Below, piece by piece: positions 32,795-43,458 of a DNA stretch of 64,000 nt. Under the pieces are notes generated by a model. That model had not been told where the DNA came from, did not search any database, and saw nothing but the letters and a program-made list of their open reading frames with translations. This DNA comes from Penicillus capitatus (lineage: Eukaryota; Chlorophyta). Numbering within the stretch: the first letter of the stretch is position 1; each line of letters starts with the position of its first letter. Location of the stretch: the NCBI GenBank assembly GCA_965649825.1, contig OZ287704.1:310001-374000 (forward strand), in the 5' to 3' direction. Both the position numbers and the translations under genes were made by a program.

Positions 32795-35189
32795 ATGTTA
32801 CGTGTCGCGTCTGCTCTGCGACGTGCGCCGTCCTCATACTTAGTACATCGTCTATCCACTACGAGGAATTGTGTAAGGATGTATGCTGCACACAACAACG
32901 ACCTCGTGGCGCCACAGACGCCAAACGCCAAGACAGAAGTGAAAAACGCCGCCGGATTGCTGGACGCCAAACAAACATACTACGAGAAACGTGTCTCGCT
33001 TTTTGAGCAGTACTACGAACGCGAGCTACAAAAGGTCGAAGCTGCGAAAGAGGCAGCGATTGCTCTGAAAGTCGTTTTGCCGGACGGGACGGAGAAAGAG
33101 GGGGTATCTGGGGTAACAACGCCTTTGGATATCGCTGGGGAGATTTCCAAGAGCTTGGCCAAGAAATCGATGGTGGCCAAAGTGAACGGGGAGGAATGGG
33201 ATGTCACCCGGCCTCTAACAGGGGACTGCTCTCTGGAGCTTTTTGGTTTTGAAACGCCTGAAGGGAAAGAGGCAAGCCGATGGCGTTGTACTTCCACTTA
33301 CTGGTGTGAGACGTTGTATGACATCTAGGCATTTTGGCATTCGAGTTCTCATGTACTGGGCCTTGCATTGGAGCTGCAATTTGGAGTGGACTTGACAGTG
33401 GGGCCGCCGATTGAAGAAGGGTTTTACTACGATTGCTTCATGGGAGACAAAACACTGCATCCAGATGAATTGCTGCTGCTGGAAAATCGAATGATGGATG
33501 CGATAAAGGCAAAGCATCCACTGCAAAGAATTGTTGTCTCTCGACAGGAAGCACTTGCCATGTTTCAGGAAAACAAATTCAAAGTACGGTCCATGCTCTC
33601 GTTTTTCAAACATGGATAGAGGAGTTTTGTGTGACGGTGTGCAGATTGAGATATTGAATGGACTGGATCCTGATGCGACCATCAGTGTCTACCGCTGCGG
33701 ACCGATGGTGGATCTATGCACCGGTCCGCACATCCCGAACACAGACCTCATCAAAGTAGTGTTGCTCCATATCCGCGACAGCCATTGGGCAATGCCATGT
33801 GCTCTCTAGGCTGTTCACGTGATTTCCGCATCCCGGGCCTTCTGGCGCGCCGATGTTAACAGAGAGCCTCTCCAACGCGTCTATGGTGTGACGTTTCCAG
33901 ATATCAAACAACTAAAAGAGTTTAAACGTCGCATGGAAGAGGCCAAGAAACGGGATCATCGTTTGCTCGGCACCAATCAGGAGCTGTTCTTCTTCCATCA
34001 ATGGTCTCCAGGAAGCTGTTTCTTCCAACCAGCCGGCACAAGAATCTACAATGCATTGCTCGAACTCATCCGAGAGAAGTACTGGGATTACGAATACGAT
34101 GAAGTCTTGACTCCCAGTATCTTCAATTTCGAGTTGTGGAAGACATCTGGTCATGCCTCGCACTACAGAGAGAACATGTTTGCGTTCGACGTAGAGAAGC
34201 AGGAGTACGGATTGAAGCCTATGAACTGTCCAGGGCACTGTTTGGTGTTCCGTCAGGCGCGGCGTTCTTATCGAGAGCTTCCGCTTCGGGTAGCAGAATT
34301 CGGTGTCCTGCATCGAAATGAATACAGTGGAGCACTGCAAGGACTGACACGTGTTCGGAAATTTGTCCAGGATGATGCACACATCTTCTGTCGTCCGGAT
34401 CAGGTGCAGCAAGAAGTGGAAGACTTTCTCACGTTCATGGACGAAGTGTACACCATTTTTGGACTCGAGTACACATTGGGTCTCTCCACACGTCCTGAGG
34501 GATATATGGGAACGTCTGAGCTATGGGACCAGGCCGAGCAATCCTTGAAGGATGCCCTGGAGAAATCTGGACGTCCGTGGGAGCTCAACCCAGGAGACGG
34601 CGCTTTCTACGGCCCCAAGATCGACATCACTGTCTTCGATGCTCTCCGTCGAAAGTATCAGTGCGCCACCTGTCAACTCGATTTTCAGCTACCCATTCAG
34701 TTCAAACTGGAGTATCAGACAGAATCCAGCATGGAACGTCCAGTCATCGTGCATCGTGCCATTTTGGGATCACTGGAGCGCATGTACGCCATTCTGATCG
34801 AACACTTTGGCGGTAAATGGCCTCTGTGGCTCAGTCCACGCCAAGTCATGATCGTTCCCGTTTCCGAAGCGACAGCCGACTATGCAGCAGAGGTGAGGAA
34901 GAAGATCCGTAAGGCGAGGATTTTGGCCGAAATCGACGATAGCAGTGCCACGATGCAGAAGAAAGTCCGTTCAGCTCAGCTGGCACAATTCAATTATATT
35001 CTGGTCGTCGGTGAGCAAGAGAAGGAGGCAAAGACGGTCAATGTCCGCACAAGAGACAACGTTGTGCACGGAATGCACTCTGTCGATGCTTTTGTCGAGA
35101 TTGTGTGCAAGGAGAAGCTCGAACGCCATTTGGCTTCGGCCTTTGTTTCAAAGGAGCAGCCCGAGACGTCGACCACGCCATCGAACTAG
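32795..35189 (+). CDS. Threonyl-tRNA synthetase
   Basis: Charges tRNA-Thr with threonine. Four exons, 32795-33271, 33329-33583, 33645-33755 and 33810-35189, give 740 residues. Domains in order: a TGS-like N-terminal domain ([12 protein letters not shown]), the editing/SAD domain starting [10 protein letters not shown], then the class II core with [10 protein letters not shown] (zinc ligand), motif 2 [20 protein letters not shown], motif 3 [19 protein letters not shown] and a C-terminal anticodon-binding domain ([10 protein letters not shown]). The start [19 protein letters not shown] looks like a mitochondrial or plastid presequence, with a second ATG at codon 29 (VRMYAAHN). One gene may therefore supply both compartments by alternative starts (inference). 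The first intron is of GC-AG type. Confidence 0.93.
33272..33328 (+). other. GC-AG intron in the ThrRS gene
   Basis: 57-nt intron beginning GCAAGC and ending CTAG. It must end just before the conserved [11 protein letters not shown] and be phase 0. No codon between the preceding exon and the acceptor begins with GT in phase 0, so a GT donor cannot restore the frame. GCAAG is the commonest non-canonical donor in eukaryotes. Confidence 0.7.
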
Positions 35190-35367
35190 CAACGCTCTGC
35201 TGCTTGACATGTTATCTACGTTGTCTGATGCGACATCCCGTCTTCGCGTCCTTTCGCCGTATCTTCATGCGTCCTTTCGACCGTGGAACGGCCCTGTCAG
35301 CGACAGGTGCCCTGAAGGGAATGGATCCTGACCGCTACCGCGGCAGCTTTCCTGTTTTGCGATTTCC

Positions 35368-36652
35368 ATGGAGTGGGCTTCTCGAGCATCTGACGCTCTC
35401 TTTTGGCACGCCGCGTTCGGTCAGAGCGCGCCAATAAACAATCATTCGATTTCGCAAAAAACAACGTCGAACGAAGTACATCGCGGGGGACACGTTGCAT
35501 GGTATGGATGACCGACGGCGTGGTTGCAGGACGTCGTCTTCGTTAAGCGGGAGAAGAGCGCAGAAGATAATGACGCCTCGTGGACGCTTTACTGTATCTG
35601 CGACGGACACGCAGGAATCGAAGCTGCGCTACTCATCAAGAAACGCCTCTGGACCTCACTGAAGAATCGGCTTCCGAAGACGCAGCCCGACCGGACGAGC
35701 GGTTTTGCGTCGTGGGCGGCGGAGATTCGTCAAGCGATAAGGCACACTTTCGCTGAACTGGACGAAGAATTCTCTGCGCAGTGCGATGACTGCGATTCAG
35801 GTCCACCCCTACTTGCGTCACATGGCTGATGCATCTGGTTATTAGGTAGTACACTGACGATCGCCCTGTCGTGCGGCTGGTTCTTGACGGTTGCAAACGT
35901 GGGAGATAGCGAGGCGGTGATTGACACCGGCGTCTCCGTCGAGGTTATGACTGATTCGCATCGGCTGGAGGAATGCGAAAAAGAGATAAATCGGTTGAAA
36001 CAAGCAGGCGTCACCGTCGCCCGGCTGGGACGCGATTTGAGGAGTCCAGCCCAACAGGGCGACATCGGTTTGGGACCTCAGCGCTCGTGGCCAGGGGGTT
36101 TGGCCAATTCCCGTTCAATTGGAGATTTAGAAGGAGGACGTCACATCGTGGCGTCACCTCACATCAAACAGGTAACTCGATACTCGTGTGAGAATAGAGA
36201 GTGAGACTGTCCCATAGTGTATCTTGCCGAAAAAAGGCTGTCGTTTGATAATGGGATCAGATGGGTTGTGGGATATGGTGGACCGCCAAACCGCGGGTAT
36301 CGTGACAAGAGCGAACAGTAATAAGACTTCTGCAGAGCGGTTAGTCACTCTTGCAGTGTTTCGTAACGACTGGGTGGTCCATGACGACATAACCGTCCTC
36401 GTCGTGGATTTTCAGCCTGAAGGCGGTCAGGATTTCCACCAGATCTGTAAAGGACTCCGACGGAAGAAAAGAGGCTCACGCTTCGCATGCTTCTGCGCGG
36501 CAGAAGTGAACGAGCCTGAGACAGATGATCATCTGCTTACACACGTTGCCTCAGTCGATTGTGTACAGGATCCTGCTGGAATGATTTTCGCTTCGATCGA
36601 GAACGCTGGAGATGCTACGATGACGGAACGCAGCAGTTCTGTCGACTTGTAG
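35368..36652 (+). CDS. PP2C-family protein phosphatase, 5' end unresolved
   Basis: Mn/Mg-dependent serine/threonine phosphatase. The core starts after a short intron ending at about 35526 with DVVFVKRE, then CDGHAGIEAA (DGHxG), and after a further intron GSTLTIALSCGWFLTVANVGDSEAV, GLANSRSIGDLEGG, an intron of about 46 nt, MGSDGLWDMVD and HDDITVLVVDF. The C-terminal tail after residue VVDF is unusual, Cys- and Arg-rich, and ends SSSVDL at 36652. The exon before DVVFV reads RSTSRGTRCM, similar to the GxRxxMED start of PP2Cs. Its own ATG is unclear; 35368 is one in-frame-possible start. Substrate unknown. Confidence 0.75.
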
Positions 36653-36828
36653 CAGTTTTCTTAGCACGATCCGAATGGCCGTTTTCTTTCTTTCTCCTTT
36701 ATTGGTGCCTCTCAGCCTTCCTCTTAATCTTTTTCTATTTAGTATCTTCTCCCCCCTTAAACACATGTAGTCAGTGTTAGCTTAGTTGTACGACATAATG
36801 ATCTCCACGCGCAAGACGGCTTCGTCAA

Positions 36829-38580
36829 ATGCCGTCGTTGTCTGTTCCTTTCGAAAAGTCTGTAAGATCCTTATCGACCAAACAATGGGTGACCCCATTT
36901 CGAGTGCTCTTATTCATGTCCGCCGTTTTCTTTCTTATCTACATCGATAGAGGTGCCCGACGCCAACGACTGCAACACACAACACCAATACGCATCCGCT
37001 TCTCATAGGAGCCATTGCTAGTAATGGCGTGAATGGCAAGAAAGAGACGACGGAACACGTCCACGTGCCCGATAACTCGACGACGGTCATCGAAGAAACG
37101 ATACCGGGTTCTGGCCTGCAGGTGTCACTTTGTTCTCACATCATAAGAACTTCGGGATGGACTGTTCATTAGGGTGAACTTGGACTCAAGAATTCGGAGA
37201 ATGGTCTGCTATCTTCTATGTTTATGGTCGGAATGGGCCTCGCCATTCCTATCTGCTCAGAAGCGGTCTATCGCTTCAATGCCTTCCGTATGACAGGGTT
37301 AAGTCTATTGGTCTGGTCTATCGCGACGATTCTCTGTGGATTCTCCTTTAATTTTGCGACCATTGCTATCTGTCGCATGTTTGTGGGCATTGGCGAAGCG
37401 GCCATTATCTCATTAGCTCCACCTTACATAGGTAAATGGACCACTGTCTCTTCACTTCCTAAACTGCTGTCCATGTCTCGCGTCTATCAGATGATCATGC
37501 ACCGTCTGGGCAGAAAACACTGTGGCTGTCTTGTCTTTTTGTGGCAGTACCTGTTGGATATGCCATGGGTTATGGATATGGAGGCGTCATCGGGGAGCAA
37601 CTGGGATGGAGGGCCGCTTTCATCATCGAAGGGATTGTTATGTTACCGTTCGTTCTCTTCTGTTTCTGTGCAAAACCATTGAAACTCAACATGAAGACCG
37701 CCTCAGGACAAGAAGGCAGGACTGCCACTTTTCTCACTGCAGAAAGTACTGACCGTCTTTTGATAACAGATCCCAGAGAAGATGCTGAAGAGCACAAGGT
37801 CGTCACGTTCTGGAGACACACACGCGAAATCTTCTCGCATACTGTCTATGTCTATATCATTATTGGCTACATCTTCTACACCACCTTTATTGGTGTCCTT
37901 GCGTATTGGGCAGCTAAGGCAGCGAAATCGGTGTATGGAATGGAAGACTATTTTACTGGAGGCATTGCTGCCGTCTTTGGACTCTCTGGTGCACTGCTGG
38001 GAGGCTTTATCCTCGATCGCATCGGATCCACCATTTCAAGAGCACTGGCCATGAGCTCCGTCTGTTGTATTATTCCTGGAATCATTGCTTCACTCGGATT
38101 CTTACTGCAGCCACCAATGGGTATTTTCCTTATCCTCTACTCCACTTCTCTCTTGCTTCTTTTCTCCCTTCAAGTACGATCCTGCAGAAGGCTTTTATGG
38201 TAAAGAAGCTTTATGGACTGTTCTAGGCTCCGGTGCAGGCTTCTATTCTGTGGTGCATGCCTCCTAATCACAGGACTTTGGCAAATGGGCTCTCTGTCCT
38301 TCTCATTCATCTCTTTGGTGATGTTCCAGCTCCGCCGTTGTTTGGAGCGTTGTTGGATGAATTCAACACAACGATGAGCGAGAAGGACTCCTACAGCAAG
38401 GCGCTCTGTTTGACGGCGACGGTTCTTTTGGCGGCAGGAGTATTCTTTATGAGAGCGGCATGGGTTGGTCGGACAGCCAAGGATTATCGATATCTGAATG
38501 CAGAACAAGAGGATAGCCTACCAACCCGGGAGTCCTCTGTCGACTCCTCTGAGGCTCCACATATGCCTCTACTAGCATAG
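36829..38580 (+). CDS. Spinster-like MFS transporter 2
   Basis: Paralogue of the carrier at 25818. ATG 36829 gives MPSLSVPFEKSVRSLSTKQW and a first membrane helix ending FFLIYIDR. An intron then leads to GAIASNGVNGKKETTEH and another to GELGLKNSENGLLSSMFMVG. Subsequent helices include CRMFVGIGEAAIISLAPPYI, VAVPVGYAMGYGYGG, IIIGYIFYTTFIGVLAYWAA, GLSGALLGGFILDRIGST and GDVPAPPLFGALLDEF. The C-terminal tail is acidic and Ser-rich, ending at 38580. About 12 membrane segments fit the family. Substrate unknown; sphingolipid or lysophospholipid export is only a family-level possibility. Confidence 0.85.
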
Positions 38581-40556
38581 ATCTATAAAAATTTCTGCAC
38601 TAAAAGAATTCTTTACACTGTGAGTGGATTTCAATTTGAGGGTGTTGGATGGATGCTTGATAAAAAAGAGTACTGTTGACTGAAGTGTGTGTGGTGCAAA
38701 AAATAGCTCAGGGTCGATAACGTCTATCAAAGTCCTAATGTAACTGCAAATCTGCCAAGCACCCGACCTTGACGCAGAATGCGTTCTTAGAGAAACGTCG
38801 CGGCAATGGCGACTCAAGATGTGAGTGTTCTGCAGATCACTCTTGCAGAACTCTTGCTGATTGATATGACATTTATTCCTCCAGGTCACCATGGTAAGAC
38901 GTTTTCGGTTAAGTTTTGAATCGTTCATGTAGCTACCTATCTCTCTCAGTCGAGAAGGCAGGGCTTTGATTCGATAAACAAGATAAAAAAGCGCTTATCA
39001 TAGAGTGGAAGATGAGATACCCGGAGATGCCCACCCTATCTTTCATCCAAGGAAGATAGTACTTGCAAGTCATGGATTTGCGAAGTCAAGGCACTTTTCA
39101 AAACTTACCGGAAGAAACCGAAATCCTCTCTCCGTGTATGTTCTTGCAGCGATGAGTGTTCCGTTTAACTGTGGAGAAATCGTTTCCTCTGGGACTTCGG
39201 CGCCCGCTGAGCCGAGTGGGAAGAACGCACACAACTGAAAAGCAGTGCTGGCAGTTTTCGCGACTCTTTCGGGATACTGTTCAATGATCTTCAAATGGTC
39301 TTCGTTTTCGACGACTGTCCAACAGGATCCCGAGCAATCCTACATGCAGTCCGATGTCGCTGTATAAGCACGTCGCATTAAAGATAGCAAAGTGTCTCGT
39401 CGAATGTCGCGATCCATCCATCGATAGCTGCGAATGGACTATTAGAAACGATCTATCGATCGGCACCGAAAGTCGGCCGTATCGAGCGTTGTGATGAAAC
39501 AATCGATCGGCATGCCTATTCCTATAGAGAGTAGTGGTCAATCAATCAATCAATCAATCAACGCGAATGGCCATATCGAGCATCGAGATCCACCATTGAT
39601 TGAATGTCATCAAAAGCGACGAACAAGTTACCAACCGATAGTTTATCTAGTTGTATCGATTGTCTCGGACGAACAATCAAGCATGATCGATGGTAACTAG
39701 TATGACAAATCGACTGATCGCAACGAATAGTCTTATCGACCCTTGCGAACAATCGATCAAGCAATCGATCTTTACGAATGCTGCTATCGTTCCTCTCAGA
39801 TAGTCGATCGTTGCGAATTGTCGATCCTATTGAAATTCGCAATCAATCGCTACGAATATAATGACCCGTAGAGATAAAGAGATTTCAAAAATTTATCATC
39901 TTAAAGGAGTCATGTCGAACAAAGAGACCGAACGCGAACAAAAGACGTCGTGCAGAATATAATGTTTACAATACATTACTATTTCATCCATCGTAGAGCA
40001 CCGATCCATGCAATGATGCACAGCCACCTCTTCTTGTGCACTTGACATGTTGTCACGAGAATACTTTCGAGCAAGGCAATATATTTGTCTTCGTTATCGT
40101 GACTCATCGCTACGATATCGTTTTCACTCCGCTAGCATCGTTCTTCTTTCACAACATGTAAGGATTTTTACTGCGACGTCTACAGGAAACTCATCGTTGC
40201 TCATAGACTCCAGTTCCCAATGCTCTATCGATTGCACCATTTGGCTTTATTATAAAGAGTTTTTCGGCCATCGTCGACGAAACGGGAACCGTTGTTTGTG
40301 ACAGACACGTCAATGCAGTCAGTTCCTCGAAAAAAAACAAATAAGGATCGTCCCAGGCTCACGGAGTTACCCAAGTTCTTCGACTTTGCTGAAGTGTCGT
40401 TCACAGTGATCGCGTCAAACGATCTGCCTCATTCTTCTGGCAGTTCTTCTGTTAGATCCTACGTGAGATACCTACAGACAGAGCAACTGCTCTAGGAATC
40501 ATTTTCCATCAGTATATTAGTCCTCGACGAATCGCTGTTTAAACAAGCGACTCGTG
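38581..40556. other. Gene-poor spacer with ATCA and ATCGAT repeats
   Basis: About 2 kb without a supportable gene. A perfect ATCA microsatellite lies at about 39538-39561. From 39390 to 39860 the words TCGAT, CGATCG and AATCGA recur many times. Short open frames, for example 39005-39238 and 40313-40495, have no partner exons or family. One of them (KKTNKDRPRLTELPKFFDF near 40330) looks mildly protein-like. Confidence 0.4.
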
Positions 40557-40979
40557 ATGGATGCCGCCCATCGCATCCGAACAGATGTACAGGGTACTAG
40601 ACACGTCCTGTCTACGTGGCATCCTCTAGAGCTTGTTGTATAGCCATGCAACCTTGGACAGAAGAGTGCAATACAACAGATATGCTTGGCTGGCATCGGA
40701 TTCGGCAATCACAACGTACATCTGCAGTGCCATTCAGCGAGAAAACTGTTCCAATGACGAAGTTCTTTTCGTTACATGGCAAAGGAGAGAGTCTTCTCTA
40801 GCCGAAGTCGACCTTAGCAGCTTTGATAAGGTGAAGATCTCTCGTCCTGGACGAATAAGCTCATTTCGCAGTGTAACGGGTGAGTATCGTTCGCTCATAG
40901 AGCGAGAGTAATCACGCGCAACAGTTCAGAGGTTCAATACGGGGAGAATGGCCGCAAAATAGACAGGTCTCTGCTATGA
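40557..40979 (+). CDS. Small unknown protein with two introns
   Basis: Not recognised. ATG 40557 (MDAAHRIRTD), a 43-nt intron (gtacag to tctag), a longer exon starting SLLYSHATLDRRVQYNRYAW and including NDEVLFVTWQRRESSLAEVD, then an intron (gtgagtat to gttcag) to EVQYGENGRKIDRSLL and TGA at 40977-40979. About 110 residues, no signal or membrane segment. Both joins keep phase and the sequence has natural composition, but another frame through the middle exon is also open, so the call is tentative. Confidence 0.4.
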
Positions 40980-41193
40980 CTGCCTGAAAAACAGATGAGA
41001 TTTGCTGCACGAGACACAGGAAAACCGGGACGAAAGACGCTGATGATGGCCGGTACAGTGGTATGATACCTCGGACGACATATAGATTCGATCACGCATT
41101 CCTGTGGTCGGCTTTAATTCGAATCTTGCATTTTAGTCCGATCGAGAAGCGTTTCCCGTTCGCAGTCGTATAGACCCTTTCCTGCGTGTAACC

Positions 41194-43220
41194 ATGAAGT
41201 GTGCCGTGTTTTATGCGTGGACATGTCTTCTTCTGGTCCTTCGCACGACATCTGCCAGCCAGGGTACCGCCGTCTCTAAACCATTCCTTCTCTCAACGAA
41301 GCGCGTTGCTATGTGAAAAGGAGCTTTGTTGACCACGACACTGGACATCGGAGACACGCATCCGCGCGTCGACGCTGCCGAAAGAAGCCATGAAGCGTAT
41401 CAGGTGATCGTGCAGATTTACGATGGGTGACTGCAGCCGCGGAAGCTATCTTCGCAGGTGTTCGTCAGAAACAAGGAGAGCGTTGAGGCGAACAGCAATG
41501 AAGGGCCGACTCCTCTGCATCTGGCAGTGGCAGACGGACGAGCAGACGATGCGAAAGTGCGACATGTCTGTTGACAAGGTTCGTCGAGGATTGGCATCCG
41601 AGCAGGTATTGCTCAATGGAGGAGCCGACATCGAAGCAGCGGACGAGACAGGGCTGACTCCTCTCTACTATGCAGTTTTGGCCGAGAAGGCGGAGATGAT
41701 AAGGGTGAGTGAGTGTCATTGACTGTCCGCTGATGGCTGCGCGAGTATTTGCAGGTTCTACTCGATCAAAACGCAAAGATCGAAGCGGCGACCTCTACAG
41801 GATGGACGCCACTTTTCTACGGCGTCTGCACTAAGAACGTGGATGTGGTCAAAGTAAAAACCCAGAAGATGTTCAAAGCTCCACAGATATGAGCTTTTAC
41901 AGGCTCTACTCGTTGGCGGCGCTAACACTAAGGCGATCGACACGAAACATAACACTCCACTCCATTACGCATCGCTCTTCGGGACCGCTGAGATCGTAAA
42001 GGTCCGCCCCGATCCGAGTAGTCATCTGTGGTAGACAGTTGATGGATTCTCCAGGCTCTTATCGGTGGAGGAGCGAATTTGGAAGCGATGGGCGAAGGAG
42101 GACAGAGGCCACTCCATTGTGCAGTCCGCTCACAGAACATGGATCTAGTGAAAGTGCGTTGTTTCCTCGGGGAAAATCTATGATGACATCCTCTGCAGCT
42201 TTTACTCGATCGAGGTGCGACAGTCGACGCGACGGACAGTGCTGGACAGACGCCGCTTTTTTGGGCGGCTGCTCGAGGAGAAGTCGAAGTCACCAAGGTG
42301 TGATGCGGATCCGCCGAGGTTTCATCAGCGACACACGTCGCTGTAGGTTCTACTTGGCCGAGGCGCAAAGTCTACGGCAACAGACAGTCACGGACATACT
42401 CCAAGTCAGTTTGCAACGGAGTATGGACACTACGATGTGGCAGAGGTGCGTGGCAGTATTGATCGGTTCAGGTTGTACAAGGGCAGCTGTCGATGCAGAG
42501 TCTCTATCAGATCGAAGAGTTCGACGCGGCAGGCATTCGTCCATCTGCCGGTTTGATTCAGGCAGCGCAAACTGGAAAAGTTGAACTCGTCAAGGTGTGA
42601 AAAAGAAATTGTGCTTCGCAGTTTCGTAAAGCAAGTCTGCTGACGCAGGTTCTGCTTGATCGAGGCGCAAACATCGAGACAAAAGACAACAGCGGTTGGA
42701 ATGCACTTCACCGTGCAGTATTTGCTGGTAAAATTGAAGTCATAAAGGTACGTCGACCCAACGGATCGCCGTTTCCTGATGTCGCCGATCGTCGTCGGCG
42801 CAGGTTCTACTGGACAGAGGTGCAAACGTCGATGCGTCTGACAACAATGGCTGGAATGCACTTCACCGTGCAATTTACAGAAACAACGTTGAATGTGTCA
42901 AGGTATATTGACGCGTCGGATCGCCGTTTCTTGAAGTCAACGACCGTCGACGCAGGTCCTGCTTGACCGAGGTGCAAGTGTTTCTGCTGCTGGAAACGAC
43001 GGTCAGACTCCACTCCACATTGCAGCGCGTTATTCACGTATTGAGCCCACGAAGGTAAGTTATATAAGTATTTGGATTCTATTGCATTTAATCTGTTGGA
43101 CAGCTTCTGCTTGCTCATAAAGCGTCGACGAGGGTCAAGGACAAATCTGGAAGGATTCCGTGCAATCTCATAGGCGGATCTGGCCAGACTCGATCTACGC
43201 TTCAGTCTCTTTTGTGTTAG
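41194..43220 (+). CDS. Secreted ankyrin-repeat protein, one repeat per exon
   Basis: Fourteen exons close in phase to 451 residues. Exon 1 (41194-41263) encodes a signal peptide, MKCAVFYAWTCLLLVLRTTSA. Exon 2 (41321-41403) is a spacer. Exons 3-13 start at 41458, 41606, 41755, 41903, 42055, 42199, 42347, 42499, 42649, 42804 and 42956. Ten of them are exactly 99 nt (33 codons, one ankyrin unit) and the one at 42499 is 96 nt. The last exon runs 43104-43220. From exon 2 on, every intron is phase 0 and 45-56 nt. Typical units read LLDRGANIEAKDNSGWNALH. Secretion of an ankyrin protein is uncommon in ordinary eukaryotes; an extracellular binding or effector-like role is possible (inference). The 42499 unit has lost the consensus TPLH core. 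Confidence 0.88.
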
Positions 43221-43254
43221 ATTTTGTGTCTAAGGATTTCTCCGACTTGTTTTA

Positions 43255-43458
43255 GCCTGTCATCCATATGTCAGGCATGTTCCACTGGATGAAGCTGGAG
43301 TACAGTGCTCCGTCTTAATTGTCTGCATACTTTGTTAAAGATGCTATTATTTTTGAGCCTGTTATCCACGTATCAGGAAAGTTCCACCGAGTCTACTGGA
43401 GCTGCCTTATAAAGCTCCATCTCAACAGTCAGCCTTGAGTAAAGATTTCAATTGTTCT
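43255..43458. repeat. Two diverged ~102-bp tandem copies with hairpin potential
   Basis: Copies begin GCCTGTCATCCATATGTCAGG (43255) and GCCTGTTATCCACGTATCAGG (43357). Each starts with a near-palindromic arm, CCTG to CAGG around ATCC, then GTTCCAC, then a second GGAG/CTCC hairpin, then a region ending TAAAGAT. They lie just after the ankyrin gene stop. Function unknown; a duplicated mobile-element end or structured RNA are both possible. Confidence 0.55.

Noticed and set aside
39005-39238. 77-codon frame in the gene-poor spacer
   Set aside because: No partner exons, no recognisable domain, and the opposite strand is equally open.
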